From Clarkia xantiana subsp. parviflora (taxonomy: Eukaryota > Streptophyta > Magnoliopsida > Myrtales > Onagraceae), in the NCBI GenBank assembly GCA_036873135.1, contig JAPTYO010000017.1, forward strand, positions 13,268,001 through 13,332,000: a stretch of 64,000 nucleotides of DNA, given 5' to 3'. The position numbers and the translations under genes are program-made. Shown here one piece after another: positions 1-10,884 of this stretch (positions are counted from its first letter, which is position 1; every line of letters begins with the position of its first letter). The notes beneath the pieces were generated by a model that saw nothing but the letters and a program-made list of their open reading frames with translations, did not search any database and was not told the DNA's origin.

Positions 1-1696
1 GTTCAGACGGATCGGGAGCAGGCTTTTTGTTGATACCACCGGGGGGAGGTGAGCCGCTCCGATACGCCTTGGCTTTAACATTCAAGGCCACAAACAACGA
101 AGCGGAGTATGAAGCTCTTATCACGGGCCTAAAAATTGCTAAAGGCACTGGAGTCGATCACTTAAGAGTGAAGTGTGACGCAGCTTTAATCGTGAACCAG
201 GTTCAAGGGCGATACGAAGCGAGGAGTCCGATAATTTAGAAATACCTACGCGAGGTACAAGCCCTGAAAGAGAGCTTCAAAAGCTTCGATATCGAGGCAA
301 TCCCAAGGGAGGAAAACGTAGAGGCAGACGCCCTGAGCAAATTTGCCTTGGGGGCACCCTTGGAAGAAGATCGGAAGGTACACTTCTTGGAGAATGTAAT
401 CTTATCGACCATCGATCCGACACAGGTGTGTACTATTGAGGCAAGATCGGAGGAAGAGCCCACTTGGATGACCCCGATAGTCGCGTACCTGACTACGGGG
501 GCAGTCCCCGATGATAAAGTAGTAGCCGACAGGATACGTCGGATCGCGGCTAATTATGTGATGCTGGATAACCAGCTATACAAGAAGGGCTGGTTCTCGA
601 CTCCGTACTTAAAGTGTGTGGCAGAACCCGACACAAATCAAATCCTGAAGGAGGTGCATGAAGGGGTCGCGGCTTGTCATGAAGGGCCCGATCCATTATG
701 AGGAAAGTGCTGAACTTGGGCTATTATTGGCTTACGATGAGCAAGGAAGCAACGACGTTGGTCCGATCCTGTGACGCGTGCCAGAGGTACGCCCCGAGTA
801 TCGTGGCTCCGGCCGCTAATCTGACATCCATCAAGAGCGCGTGGCCTTTCGCGCAATGGGGCATCGACTTGGTGGGACCTCTTCCACAAGCACAAGGTCA
901 ATGTAAGTATTTACTTGTAGCAATCGATTATTTTTCGAAATGGATAGAGGCAAAGGCGTTGGCCAGAACGACGGGGAACGAGATCGTCAAGTTCCTCCAG
1001 ACCCATATCGTGTCCAGATACGGGATTAAGGTGGTGATTAGCGACAATGGTCCACCGTTTAACGGCTCTCAGGTGAGAGAGTATCTGGAGGAGTTGAACA
1101 TTGAGCATCGGACAGCTTCTGTACGCCATGCTCAAACTAATGGTCAGGTGGAATCAGCCAACAAAATCGTGATGGATGGCCTGAAGAAGAGGGTCTATGC
1201 CTTGAAGGGCAAATGGGTGAACGAACTGGAAAACGTGCTTTGGGCTGTTAGAACGACACCCAAACGATCAACGGGGGAGACTCCGTTTGGCCTTGTTTAT
1301 GGCACGGAGGCTGTCGCCCCCGTGGAGGTAGCTGTGGCGTCCCATCGAATGAGATATTACGAGCCTCTAACGAATGATGAGATGAGACGTCTGGACTTGG
1401 ACTTGCTCGAAGAGAAAAGGCGGGAAGCCGATGAAGTCCAAGCTCGAATGCGTTTGGCGACGGCCAGGTACTACAATCGACGAGTGAAGTCCCGACAGTT
1501 CTTCGTCGGGGAGCTGGTTTGGCGTCGCAACGAGTTTACCCTTTTGGATCGAATCAACAAGATGTCACCAAAATGGGAAGGACCTTATAAGGTCGTGGAG
1601 ATGCCAGCTCCAAATGCGTACAAGTTGGAAGACCTCGATGGCAGAACGTTAAAGCATTCTTTTAGTGGCGAACACTTGAAGAAATACCATGCTTGA
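1..1696 (+). pseudogene. Element C pol, 3' part: RNase H tail and integrase, broken
   Basis: The first block (to 236) is the end of the RNase H domain with NNEAEYEALITGL. A TAG stands at 237-239 where copy A has AAG. The frame continues through the RNase H-integrase linker to about 690. There a one-base deletion relative to A (gggcccgatc against ggggcccgatc) shifts the frame into the block 698-1696. That block is the integrase: the zinc-binding part ends with CDACQRYA, and the DDE residues lie in GIDLVGP (near 867), ISDNGPPF (near 1042) and QVESANK (near 1150). The tail around MSPKWEGPYKVV is the usual gypsy C-terminal region; no chromodomain is seen. A 3-base deletion at about 1027 removes one residue. 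The stop is TGA at 1694-1696. It is a dead gene of a known family, with high confidence in the domain calls. Confidence 0.92.
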
Positions 1697-1698
1697 AG

Positions 1699-2370
1699 AA
1701 AGTCGCCTTAAGTGGTGCCCGATGAAAGTCGCCTTAAGTGGTGCCCGATGATAGTCGCCTTAAGTGGTGCCCGATGAAAGTCGCCTTAAGTGGTGCCCGA
1801 TGTAAAATCGCCTTAAGTGGTGTAGGCTGTTTATCATTTAATTCGATGTAAGCCAATTTTGTGCCATCAATAAATAAAGAGATTGCTTCCAATCAGAGTT
1901 ACTCTTAGATCTATGCTAAGTATCAAAGTCGCCTTAAGTGGTGCACGAGATTAACTCGCCTTAAGTGGTGCATGTTGAAAAGTCGCCTTAAGTGGTGCAC
2001 GATTCTTAGATTTATTCTGAGTATTAAAAAGTCGCCTTAAGTGGTGCACGAAAAGTCGCCTTAAGTGGTGCACGAGATTAAGCCGTCTTAAGTGATGCAC
2101 GAGATTAAGTCGCCTTAAGTGGTGCATGATGATAAGTCACCTTAAGTGGCGCAAATTAATAAGTCACCTTAAGTGGTGCATGTTGAAAATTCGCCTTAAG
2201 TGGTGCAAGATTCTTAGATTTATTCTGAGTATTGAAAAGTCGCCTTAAGTGGTGCATGAAAAGTCGCCTTAAGTGGTGCACGAGATTAAGCCGTCTTAAG
2301 TGATGCACGAGATTAAGTCGCCTTAAGTGGTGCATGATGATAAGTCACCTTAAGTGGCGCAAATTAATAA
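1699..2370 (+). repeat. Tandem array with GCCTTAAGTGGTGC core, element C
   Basis: The array starts 3 bp after the integrase stop. Units are about 22-26 bp and contain GCCTTAAGTGGTGC, whose CTTAAG centre is palindromic. The first five units end in cccgatga, later ones in cacgagattaa. A longer block carrying ttcttagatttattctgag occurs twice about 208 bp apart (from 2003 and from 2211), so there is a higher-order repeat. Between the first and second groups is a single-copy stretch (about 1820-1920) with AATAAA. The same array lies at the same place in A and B. Variable tandem repeats downstream of pol are known in Tat-lineage elements. Confidence 0.9.
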
Positions 2371-2499
2371 ATCGTCGGGAATGACGTACGGAAATGTCTT
2401 AAGTGTCGAAGTATCGACCTAAGCAAGTATAGTAAAGCCACTTGGAGAAGTGCATCGAGAAAATCGGAACTGAGAAAGTATGATAGTTGATAAGGGCTC

Positions 2500-2961
2500 G
2501 AAGGCCCGATGATTACAAAAGGAGGAGAATACAAAGATTCTAGCGATAAGCAGTTAGGCCTAATCCTTGTTAGCAGCATCAACGGGAACAGGGTCCGCAA
2601 GGTCTGTGGCAGAAGGCTCCACAGGGTCAGCCGTTGGAGGATTGGCTATCGGGGTCATGGGATCGAGGAGTTTCCGATGAAGAAGTAGCTCCTCTTCACT
2701 CTGAACTTGTGGTATGCATTTCCGGCCTTGAGCATCGGCTTCTTTGGTGGAAATGATACATCCTTCCCGTAGAGCTGCATCATAAGCAGTGCTGAAAATT
2801 TCGTTCAGAACATAGTCGAAGTTGAAAGGCTTCCTTCCCTCGAAACCAGATCCACTGTCTGAAAGCAGCCATTGAAAGGGACGTTAGGTTTTTCCGGGAA
2901 ATTACAATCAAACTAAGCAAAGATGAAGGCGAACAATAGAGGAAAAATCCTTACCAGACAT
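2500..2961 (-). pseudogene. Remnant of element C antisense gene
   Basis: This matches both ends of the antisense gene of element A, with the middle lost. The 5' end reads ATGTCTG then GTAAGG at 2961-2949, the same start codon and first splice donor as in A and B. The 3' end (about 2490-2650) matches the A gene tail around 24110-24275. At about 2651 the sequence jumps from a match near A 24275 to a match near A 26203. Both sides carry atcgggg, so the deletion probably used that short homology. A second jump near 2700 removes most of the N-terminal domain. No product is expected. Confidence 0.75.
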
Positions 2962-3121
2962 GATGAATCGAAGGTTGAAGGAATGAGCTGGGCGTCGCCG
3001 GAAAGATAACCAGAGAAACTCTGAGACCTTCGGAATTGCAGGGCTTGAATTCGCAGAGAAGTTGCAGAGAGCTTTTGAGAATTCGGAAACGGTAAAAGTT
3101 AAATTGTGCCCGTGGCTAGGG

Positions 3122-3129
3122 TTTTATAG
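3122..3129 (-). promoter_or_regulatory. TATA box for the antisense gene of element C
   Basis: CTATAAAA on the minus strand, about 160 bp upstream of the ATG at 2961. The same box lies about 150-180 bp upstream of the antisense ATG in A (27074-27081) and B (12541-12548). It lies outside the LTR, so it looks like a separate promoter. Confidence 0.6.
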
Positions 3130-3510
3130 GCGAAGAGGACAGTTGAAGGGACACTTTGATCCGAGTCTTCGAAGTCGAAGAGTTTTAATCTGGACCGTTG
3201 AGATGAAACGTGCCGAAGGACAACAGGCGTAATGATGAAACGGCCTGAAAAACACTTTTCAGAAAAGAACAGGCGCGAAAAATCAGGCACGAGGGCCGAA
3301 AACGTCGCTTCACTATCTGCTGCATTTAATGAACTGCTGAATCGAGGAGTCCCCTTGGGTTTGGCAGTTATCCACAAAACACTGAGGAAACGTGAAGGAG
3401 AAGACTGGTAATTGAGTGATTGCGCCAAGGGAAAGATCCCCGATCCTAATATCGGGAGGTCAGGGGGTCGAGAGTTGAAAGACACGACGAACTAAAAGTC
3501 CCTCATGTCT

Positions 3511-3520
3511 TGGGGGCAAA
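3511..3520 (+). other. Polypurine tract of element C
   Basis: TGGGGGCAAA directly before the LTR start TGATGG. It is expected to prime plus-strand DNA synthesis. The same tract stands before the 3' LTRs of A and B. Confidence 0.8.
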
Positions 3521-4236
3521 TGATGGATTCGATTACAGCCGTTAGGCCCATTAACAGTGAGGAAACGGAAAATAGGCCTGGTGGGCCCGGAACGAAGGCC
3601 AAGCTGGTCCAGACAAAGGGTCCCGACGAAGGGAGTCCCGATGATGAAAGGTCCCGACAGAGTTGGTCCCGATAGATGAGCTGGAAGCTCCCGATGAGAA
3701 GCCTCTAAGTAGGCCCCGATGACGAATCCCTGAGAAGAATAGGCCCTGTCACGATGACGAGGGGCCCCGAGCGGTGACACAACGAGATAACTCTGGAGCC
3801 CCCGACGGGAGTCGGGACTCGTTATCAGAGGATAAGGCCGGGATACGCGGGGCGTGGCCAAGATACGCGGAACGTGGTTAAGATACACGGAGCGTGGCCA
3901 AGATACGCGGGGCGTGGCCGAGATAAGCGAGATCATGGCCTAGATAGGCGGGATCATCCCCGAGATACGCGGGATACGGGCTAACCACCCCCAACGGTTC
4001 ACCAGGTAACTGAGGTGTCTCTTCGCCTATAAAAGGCCAAGAGATCACCTCAGATGACTTACGTTGAGTTATACTCTTTGAGATCACTGCTTGCCAGTCC
4101 GTACTAGACACTCATTTAAGCATCGGAGAGGGATTCTGGGTCACCGCCCGGTCTATCCCCTCTTGCAGGATCGCGTGGAGCAAAGGAGCTAGGATCGCCG
4201 TCAAAGTCCGTGCCAGAGTTCCACCGTGATCCAACA
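3521..4236 (+). repeat. 3' LTR of element C
   Basis: 716 bp, from TGATGGATTCG to GTGATCCAACA. It carries units of about 20 bp (gccgagatacgcggggcgtg) upstream of a TATA box (TATAAAAG, 4028-4035). Further on is TTAAGCATCGGAGAGGG and a hairpin (about 4126-4164: GGAT.CTGGG against CCCGG...ATCC). The U3 repeats differ in number between C and A, so they have expanded or contracted independently. Confidence 0.9.
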
Positions 4237-5600
4237 ATTACCTTCATAGTGGTTGCACGGTCTCAAGAAAACATAGCTTTGATATTCAAGAGGAACTCAT
4301 TTAGGTAAGGAAGCACCAATCTTAGTAAACTATATATGTCTTCTTCTTCTCACAAGACACTGTCTTTGTGCTGGATATCTACATAACCCCTAAAAAATAC
4401 AACAATAGATGTCAATAAAAGAACAAAAAAAAAAAAAGCACTTAATATTTTTGGCTATATTAGAAGTGAACTTTTGGTGACATCTGTTGTTGACTACCTA
4501 ATGTTGACATCTGTTGTATAGGAATATGAGATTGTGGTAAATGCAACAATTACAAAGACAAATGCAGATTTCGGTTCATCTGTCCACATCACTAAATCAG
4601 CTGCAAAATAGATGAAAACAGAGCATTAAGCAGATCTTGAAATGATACTTGGATCATACTGAAGCAGATCAGAAAATTAAAAACAAATAACTTACCTGGA
4701 TGTAATTATCATTTGAGACGCTGACAATGAAACCTTAGTTTTGGATAAACTGCAATTGGAGAAGGATTTATTCAGCACTCAAAAATCTTAGCAGTATCCA
4801 AGTAGTGACCCGTAAAGGCAAAACAATCTTAGCTCAAAACTGAAGCAACATCAATCTAAGATTCAGTTCACCTTTCAAATCTAATAATAAGCTTCTATTA
4901 TTATTATAACTTAGTTGGTGTGGTATTGCAGGATAAGTAAGATTCTGCAACTTGTTCTGAGTTTCTAGAAATCTCTTGTACGGATCTGAAATAGATATAA
5001 AATCAGGGAAATACCTGACAGAATGAATAAGTGCCTAAAGAACATAGTCTAAATACTTACATGAATCGTGCTTCGAAATTCTTTTATGAACAATTGAGGA
5101 TTGTTTGGCTATTGGAGGAGCTGGTTTGTTGATGGGAGAAGCAGTCGAAGTAGTACTCTGAATTCTGCTGAAAACTGTGGGTTTTACAGGAGTCGAAGAA
5201 TGTTTATTCATAGTGATCGGTTTTGGTTTCTCAATGGATTGAATTTGTTTGCTTATATTCGGATTAATGGATTTTGATTTTCCAGAACTAACGACGCCGG
5301 TAATCACAGGCTCTTGCTCTACTACTGTTATGGCGGTTTCCTTCTTGTCGATTTCGACCACAATTTCTTCATCATCTTCGTATCAGACAATTCATCATCT
5401 TCATCATTGAGAGCCTTGGTGTCAGATTCGTTGTTTTTCGGATCAGATTATATCTCCCAATCTAGATTTGACGAATTCATCGCATCTTTCTCCTCTTTGT
5501 CTTCTTCTCTTTCGACATATGACGGAACCTCATTGCCGCCATTTATGCTATTCTCTGCAACAGCAGCACCGGATCTTAAACCTTCACGTCCCCATTTGGA
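4237..5600 (-). pseudogene. Reticulon-like gene fragment (plant RTNLB type), cut by element C
   Basis: Read on the minus strand. A serine/proline-rich N-terminal exon (about 5600-5061) ends at donor GTAAGT. It holds a stop (NLDWEI then TGA) and a frameshift near 5375. An exon at 4600-4496, with AG before and GTAGTC after, encodes ADLVMWTDEPKSAFVF, which matches the start of the plant reticulon domain (DLVMWRD.SKSAFVFG). The exon 4320-4237 encodes LVLPYLNEFLLNIKAMFS, a stop, then DRATTMKV, matching the reticulon motif before the second membrane hairpin (glycine changed to a stop). Element C begins immediately after this. Reticulons shape tubular ER. The membrane segments between these exons are not recognisable, so this is a dead fragment. 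The family call rests on two independent motifs in order. Confidence 0.75.
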
Positions 5601-7058
5601 GTGAAACCACAATCGCAATAGCACGTTTGCTCATATATATATGCTTACGCTCCTTCTATGAGTCCTGTTACCTGCAATGTCCACAACATGCAGAAAATCT
5701 TCTGATGAATTTTTTTTTGGCAAACATCTTCTGATGAATTGAATTCAGAAAATAGAGTTTGTGAATCTTGGATGCACAACTGAGGAAAAAAATCTCAGTA
5801 TGTTCTTATGCCTCACTCGACGAATTGCTTCAACTTAAACTTTGAATTCTCTCTCAGCTTGGCCCCCGAAACATATATAGCACAACTACCATCGTTAACA
5901 ATGAATTGTTGGCAAAAAAAAAAAAAACATAAATTGTTCAACCAATTCTATGATCATAAAAAGAGCAAGAACATTCTTCAAGGGCATAGTTGCAATTGGG
6001 TGTCTTGCTTTAAAATTGAAGCTAAAGTTGTTAAATGCATAAATGTTAAAATTCATATCATATCAGGAAAATAGAAACTTTTGCAGCTGAATGAAACCCA
6101 GAATAGAGAGAGTTGGTCCTGTTATTAAGCAAGTTCTTGACAGCAACCCTAGAATGGTCAGCCAACAAACCATAATAAAAAATACCATACCCTCATTTGA
6201 GACATGTTCAAAAAGGTTTTACATATTAGATTAAACCAAATTGTAGGATAGATAAAAAAAACCCCCATCGCTACCTACACGAAGATCAGAACAGACACAA
6301 ATGGCATGATCATTCTTTCTTGAAACCACTAATTAAATTTGTAAAAACATATTGTAACACAAAAATAGGATAAAGCTTACCAGGAGAAATCAGAATTGTC
6401 AGTCCATGTAATCATACTCGGACAACGAAATTGCCCATCCCTAACCCATTCCAGGAAAATTGACAGTCCCTGTAATGATTCCTGGAAAATTGCAGTAAAG
6501 AAAATTAGCACATCCTTGAAGAAACTTTTTCTTTAAATTTATTGACTAACTCAATACAGTAACAAAATTCCAACTTTGTTCCTAATTCATCAAGCTTGAT
6601 TTCTTACTCATCGATCTCGACAATGAACAATCAAGATCAATCAACAACCCAATTTGAAGCCAAATGGCATAATAATAAGTAGATGTTTGTAAGTAAATGA
6701 AGCAAAATGAATCAATATTTCCCCCCAAAATGAGACACATAGAAAGTGCTCTTAACCTTACTGCACACTTATATGAAAGAAAAAGTTGCAATTTAAAATA
6801 ATTAAGTGTTTTTCATGTAATAGTGATGACTGATGATTGTAGTTAGTCTACATTTGGCAAACTTGTAGGAGCAACAATTTTCTGTAGAAGCTAAAATGAG
6901 AAATAAGAACAAAGTATCACCACAATGAGAATAACTCTCAACACAAACTTCTACCATGGAGAGAAATTCAACTAAAAATGGCTAAGCAGCTGGGCAATGT
7001 GGCAGAGATTGACAACCATTTACAACTAGTGGTAACACCAGTATATATTAAAAATCTA
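5601..7058. other. AT-rich non-coding host DNA between reticulon fragment and MULE
   Basis: No sustained reading frame and no repeat family that I recognise. It holds short poly-A runs and one exon-like open stretch at 6381-6481. It may be intronic or intergenic DNA of the disrupted host locus. Confidence 0.5.
6381..6481 (-). other. Exon-like open segment, unrecognised
   Basis: On the minus strand an open stretch of about 33 codons is bounded by CCAG before and GTAAGC after. It includes FLEWVRDGQFRCPSMITW. Having both splice signals around an open frame suggests a captured or leftover exon. I do not recognise the protein; chance cannot be excluded at this length. Confidence 0.3.
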
Positions 7059-7150
7059 GGATTAAGAACCTATGAAAGGTCTGAACTATCACCCATGTTA
7101 ACGGGAGAGGTCTGAAATTTAAAAAGTTAATAACAAAGGTCTGAAATTTC
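7059..7150 (+). repeat. Left terminal inverted repeat of the MULE
   Basis: 92 bp; pairs with 7978-8069 in inverse orientation with mismatches at about the 3rd and 78th bases. It contains three copies of AGGTCTGAA. Confidence 0.85.
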
Positions 7151-7459
7151 TGTTTTGTTGATAACAGCGGTCTCCGTTAGTTTTTTCCGTTAAAACTAAC
7201 GGAAGTTGGTCACATGCTTGGCATGTGACCGGAAATTAAATAAAATTCCAAAAATGCCCTTCTATCAAGTGTGCCCCTCACATGCATGGAGTGAAAAGAC
7301 CAAAATGCCCTTGAAGACACCACGGTACTCCGGCGACCACCAATCGTACTCCGGCGACCACCACCGTACTCCGGCGACCACCACCAAAGCTCCGGCGACC
7401 ACCACCAAGGCTCCGAATGGGCCAAAATCGGAGCCACCGGCCCCGATTGGACTCCGATC

Positions 7460-7670
7460 GGGGCCAAAAAAGCTCCGATCGGAGCCAAAAAGCTCCGATC
7501 GGAGCTTTGTGGCTCTGGTCGGAGCCAGAGAGCTCCAGATCCGATCTGGAGCTCTGTGGCTCCGACCAGAGCCACAAAGCTCCGATCGGAGCTTTTTGGC
7601 CCCGATCGGAGTTTTTTTGGCCCCGATCGGAGTTTTTTGGCCCCGATCGGAGCTTTTTTGGCCCCGTGGT
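7460..7670. repeat. Palindromic GC-rich core of the MULE
   Basis: The segment reads outward in mirror fashion from about 7540. Going left it has gatccagctctc, ccgaccagagcc, caaagctccgatcgg; the right side repeats these in complement. Successive AGCTCCGATCGGAGC units are each palindromic. A single strand could fold into a long hairpin. Confidence 0.7.
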
Positions 7671-7977
7671 GGCCGGAGTCGGGTCGCCGGAGCCGAGGTG
7701 GTGGTCGTCGAAGTCGAGGTGGTGGTGGCCGGAGTCGGGTGGTGGTGGCCGGAGTCGGGTGGTGGTGGCCGGAGTCGGGTGGTGGTGGCCGGAGTCGGGT
7801 GGTGGTGGCCGGAGTTGGGTGGTTTTAATTTGACTTTAGGGGTAAAACTGTCATTTCACATTTCCTTAAAAAAGATATTAAATAAAACAAAATATTAAAG
7901 GGGCAAAAATGTCATTTCACACAATTCTGTTAAATTTAACCCTAAAAATGGACGGAAAACCTCAAGTCAACAAAATT

Positions 7978-8069
7978 GAAATTTCAGACCTCTGTTATTA
8001 ACTTTTTAAATTTCAGACCTCTCCCGTTAACATGGGTGATAGTTCAGACCTTTCATAGGTTCTTAACCC
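7978..8069 (-). repeat. Right terminal inverted repeat of the MULE
   Basis: 92 bp; reverse complement of 7059-7150. Followed by the second copy of the 9-bp target duplication. Confidence 0.85.
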
Positions 8070-8229
8070 AAAAATCTAACAGTGCAGTGCTAGTGGCAGC
8101 TCTTCTCTCAACGAATTGATGAACTTCAACATTTCGAAAACCTAATAGTCCAGGAAATGACCATCAGAAATGTTCAGATACATCGCACAGAGATCAGATT
8201 GAATTCATTGAAGTGATAAATAGACTCAC

Positions 8230-8344
8230 ATTGCTCCGGTGATAGGTAGCTTCCTTGGAAGCGGCATCCGAGACAGTCAAGCGCACGATCAGTTTCCCGA
8301 ATTCAGAAGCCGGCAGTGTATATCGCTCTTCCTAAGGTTCCCAT
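8230..8344 (-). pseudogene. Gamma carbonic anhydrase, first exon only, with stop
   Basis: The minus-strand frame from ATG at 8344 reads MGTLGRAIYTAGF, a TGA, then IRETDRALDCLGCRFQG, and ends at a GTGAGT donor (8229). This matches the N-terminus of plant mitochondrial gamma carbonic anhydrases (MGTLGRAIY..GFWIRETGQALDRLGCRLQG), subunits of respiratory complex I. TGG for the tryptophan has become TGA at codon 14. None of the later exons (the left-handed beta-helix with metal ligands) is recognisable downstream, so this is a one-exon fragment rather than a whole decayed gene. Confidence 0.8.
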
Positions 8345-10884
8345 CTTCACCGCCTGTCGCCAACCGAGCATAATCAAATTGGACGATAATTTTTTTTTTT
8401 ACCAGCAAATGGAAAAATAATTTGTTGCCATCTTTTGATATCATGATGTAAAAATAGAAACTGGAACAGCTCAAGAAGCTTACTTCTGCATGATGTCGAT
8501 CATCTCATCTGCAAGGTTTTTCAAATTATTATCAAATGTGGTAATCTTCTTATTCTTCACTCATTCTGACCAGTGAAATACTTCAACTGATCAACATAAA
8601 AATCTATCATTCCAAGTAAATTTCATTAAACAGATAATATTTTCATTGAAGAGATAATATTTCTTCAAGAAGATGCATATAGGCTGCAGACTTTGCAGCA
8701 CCAGGAATGGTGGGAATATCTAAATCTTCATAATATGAAAATCACCTGTAATAGATTGAAGGAAAATTTAGGTGTGTCATGAAGAATAATAAAGCTAGAG
8801 ATACGAACCACTTTAGACTGCCATCTCCAAAAGGTACAGGGCTGTGCAAAGAGCATGTAATAATAGTCATGAATAATTTTTACTGCAGCGGAGCCCCGAA
8901 ACGGATCTGACAGAGCATGCTGCCAGTAACAAATCCACCTTACCGTATGAGGAAATAATTAGAAGGAAACAGACAACAGTCTCACACATAATTCCACCAA
9001 ATTACATGATTCTTCTACATAACTTTCACTTCCTTGGTCGTAGTCTTCCTTGAAAGCACATAACATCCCAGGAACAAAGTTGAGTAACCAAAACGATGAA
9101 CGAACCAACTCTTCTGACACATATTTTCTCCCTAATCATTTTCTACATGAAATGTCCCTGTCCTTAACATATGAACAATCATTAAACCCTCAAATACCAG
9201 AACCCTTTTCTCCTTTAATTGCCCAATACATGGATAAACTCTAAATTTTCCTTACAGAGCCACCCAAACTGGGTATCACCGATAAACTTCAAACCATCCA
9301 ACCACAAGTATATGCAGCAACGCAGAGAGCTTTATGGAATCCCCCTAAAATCTGTTCTTCTAATCAAATTCAGCAACCCAAGAATTCTGTTTCGCCTAAA
9401 AAGACAGAGGAAGGGATCGCGATCGACGATAAAAAAAGGTAGATGCCCTAACCAAATTAGTGATTTCACCATGATTGGTCTGACTAAAGCATTCCCAATC
9501 GTGGTTTCTTGCAATGTGGCAGAAAATTTCTTCAACCCAAAAAGAGAATACAAAGATCCCTTTTTGGTTTACCTCGGCTAGGTTGATGAGAATCTCTCCT
9601 AAATCAATAAAGTTTAATGAAAATAGATAAATTCTTCATCAGAAATAAGGTAAGGCGAGATATGGACCAAACCCTTCAAAATTAACAGTAACAGATTAGC
9701 ACTTTCAGTAATCCTTACTGGGTCTATCTCAAAATTAACAGTAATAGATTAGCACTATCAGTAATCCTTAAGGTAGAGACAGTATTCGCTTCCAACCTCA
9801 AAAATGTAAGTTTGAATGTACATTAACAGTAACACATATACAGTTCTAGATTAAGAGCTGAACAATGTAGAGATTAGAAAAGACCGAAAACCTCTACAGC
9901 GACAACACATGCTAATGAACAATGAATTCCATATTCAACTCGGAAATCCCCGCCGTGATCGAGTTAGCTTCTTTATAGAAGACACTTACAAAATTCCATT
10001 AGTCATTTTTCTAAGAACCAGTGAAATGAATTGAGTCCTCTAAATAAATCTATGGAAAAAATATGAGATATTTTTTATTATCTTAAAGAAGAAACACATT
10101 TTCCCTTTCTAAATCTAATAATAGTTAAAAGTAAAAACCCTGTTATATCATGTGATGGGTCAAGGTGATTCAAAGAAGCAAGTTTCCAATGAAAAACCCT
10201 AGAAAAAGAATTGTGGAGACCATGCAGATCAAGAACACCCATCAGCTGTAATCCAATTTCACAACATTTCATCAAAATGGTAAAAAGTTTCAGCCAATCT
10301 TATCCCAATGATGCAGTAACTTTCTATGCAGTGAAAGGGAGTTGTCGCAGCCAGGCGTTGGAACCACACGAGGACCATCGACAATACCTGCAATAAGGTA
10401 TGTACGGAGGAGGTTATTTATTACTGGAGACAAACGACTTTGCACAGTGAATAGAAACGAAAACAAAGAGGATGCATGAAATGAAACGATGGGCACTGGA
10501 AAACCCATATGTATGTCGCTGAAAGAGAAGCAGCTAAAGAACAAAAAAGCAAACCCTCATCCTTTCTCTCCCTTTTTCCACACAAAATAATCGATTAGAT
10601 TCGTAAGCAAATCGAATATTGAACAGAAATTCGTATAATCACCATTGAACTTGTATCGCCTTCAGATTCACCAGAAACTCACCATTGAGAATGATGTTTC
10701 CACATAGACGAATCTGATTCAATCAAAACTGAAACTCACCAATCTGTCATTACCATCAGACTAAAACCCAAACCCAATCACAACCTCCGGTTGCATTATC
10801 ACAAAAACCAGAAACTCAAAACTCAGCAGATAACTTTTATACCAGAAACCTAGAATAAGCTTGCGTCTATGAAGATGGATATAC
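8345..10884. other. Host DNA without a recognisable gene
   Basis: AT-rich, with no long frame worth keeping. Near 8885-8950 the minus strand has a short open stretch (HALSDPFRGSAAVKIIHDYY) that could be part of an exon, but I do not recognise it. Near 9690-9790 a phrase with aaaattaacagtaa.agattagcact occurs twice, a short local duplication. Confidence 0.45.

Larger units (their letters stand above)
1..4236 (+). mobile_element. Element C: Tat-type Ty3/gypsy retrotransposon, 5' part outside window
   Basis: The order visible is the RNase H tail, integrase, a CTTAAG-core tandem array, the remnant of an antisense gene, a polypurine tract and a 3' LTR ending at 4236. It matches elements A and B in order and sequence. 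The 5 bp after the LTR (attac, 4237-4241) would be the right target duplication; the left one lies outside the window. The element sits in an exon of a reticulon-like gene read on the minus strand. Its pol has a stop and a frameshift and its antisense gene has large deletions, so this copy is not autonomous. Confidence 0.9.
7059..8069. mobile_element. Non-autonomous Mutator-like element (MULE), 1011 bp, fold-back interior
   Basis: The element is bounded by a perfect 9-bp duplication, AAAAATCTA (7050-7058 and 8070-8078), the size typical of Mutator-like elements. The ends are GGATTAAGAACC and its near complement GGTTCTTAACCC, part of 92-bp inverted repeats with about two mismatches. Inside there is no transposase. 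The centre is GC-rich with AGCTCCGATCGGAGC palindromes and GGTGGTGGCCGGAGTCG repeats, and the left half broadly mirrors the right. The long open frames across it (for example 7206-7898) are repeat-driven and not convincing genes. Superfamily assignment rests on duplication size and long TIRs. Confidence 0.85.

Noticed and set aside
1699..2370. Possible CRISPR-like regular repeats
   Set aside because: Units and spacers are both repeated, lengths vary, and the context is a plant retrotransposon; it is a tandem array.
5314..5604. Plus-strand frame overlapping the reticulon N-terminal exon
   Set aside because: It is the shadow of the serine-rich minus-strand exon; the reticulon motifs fix the coding strand.
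7206..7898. Several overlapping long frames on both strands in the MULE interior
   Set aside because: They exist because the GC-rich repeats contain no stop codons; translations are low complexity and no transposase motif is present.
10290..10544. Minus-strand frame with GIVDGPRVVPTPGC and an AG before it
   Set aside because: Only one splice signal and no recognisable family; too weak to call an exon.
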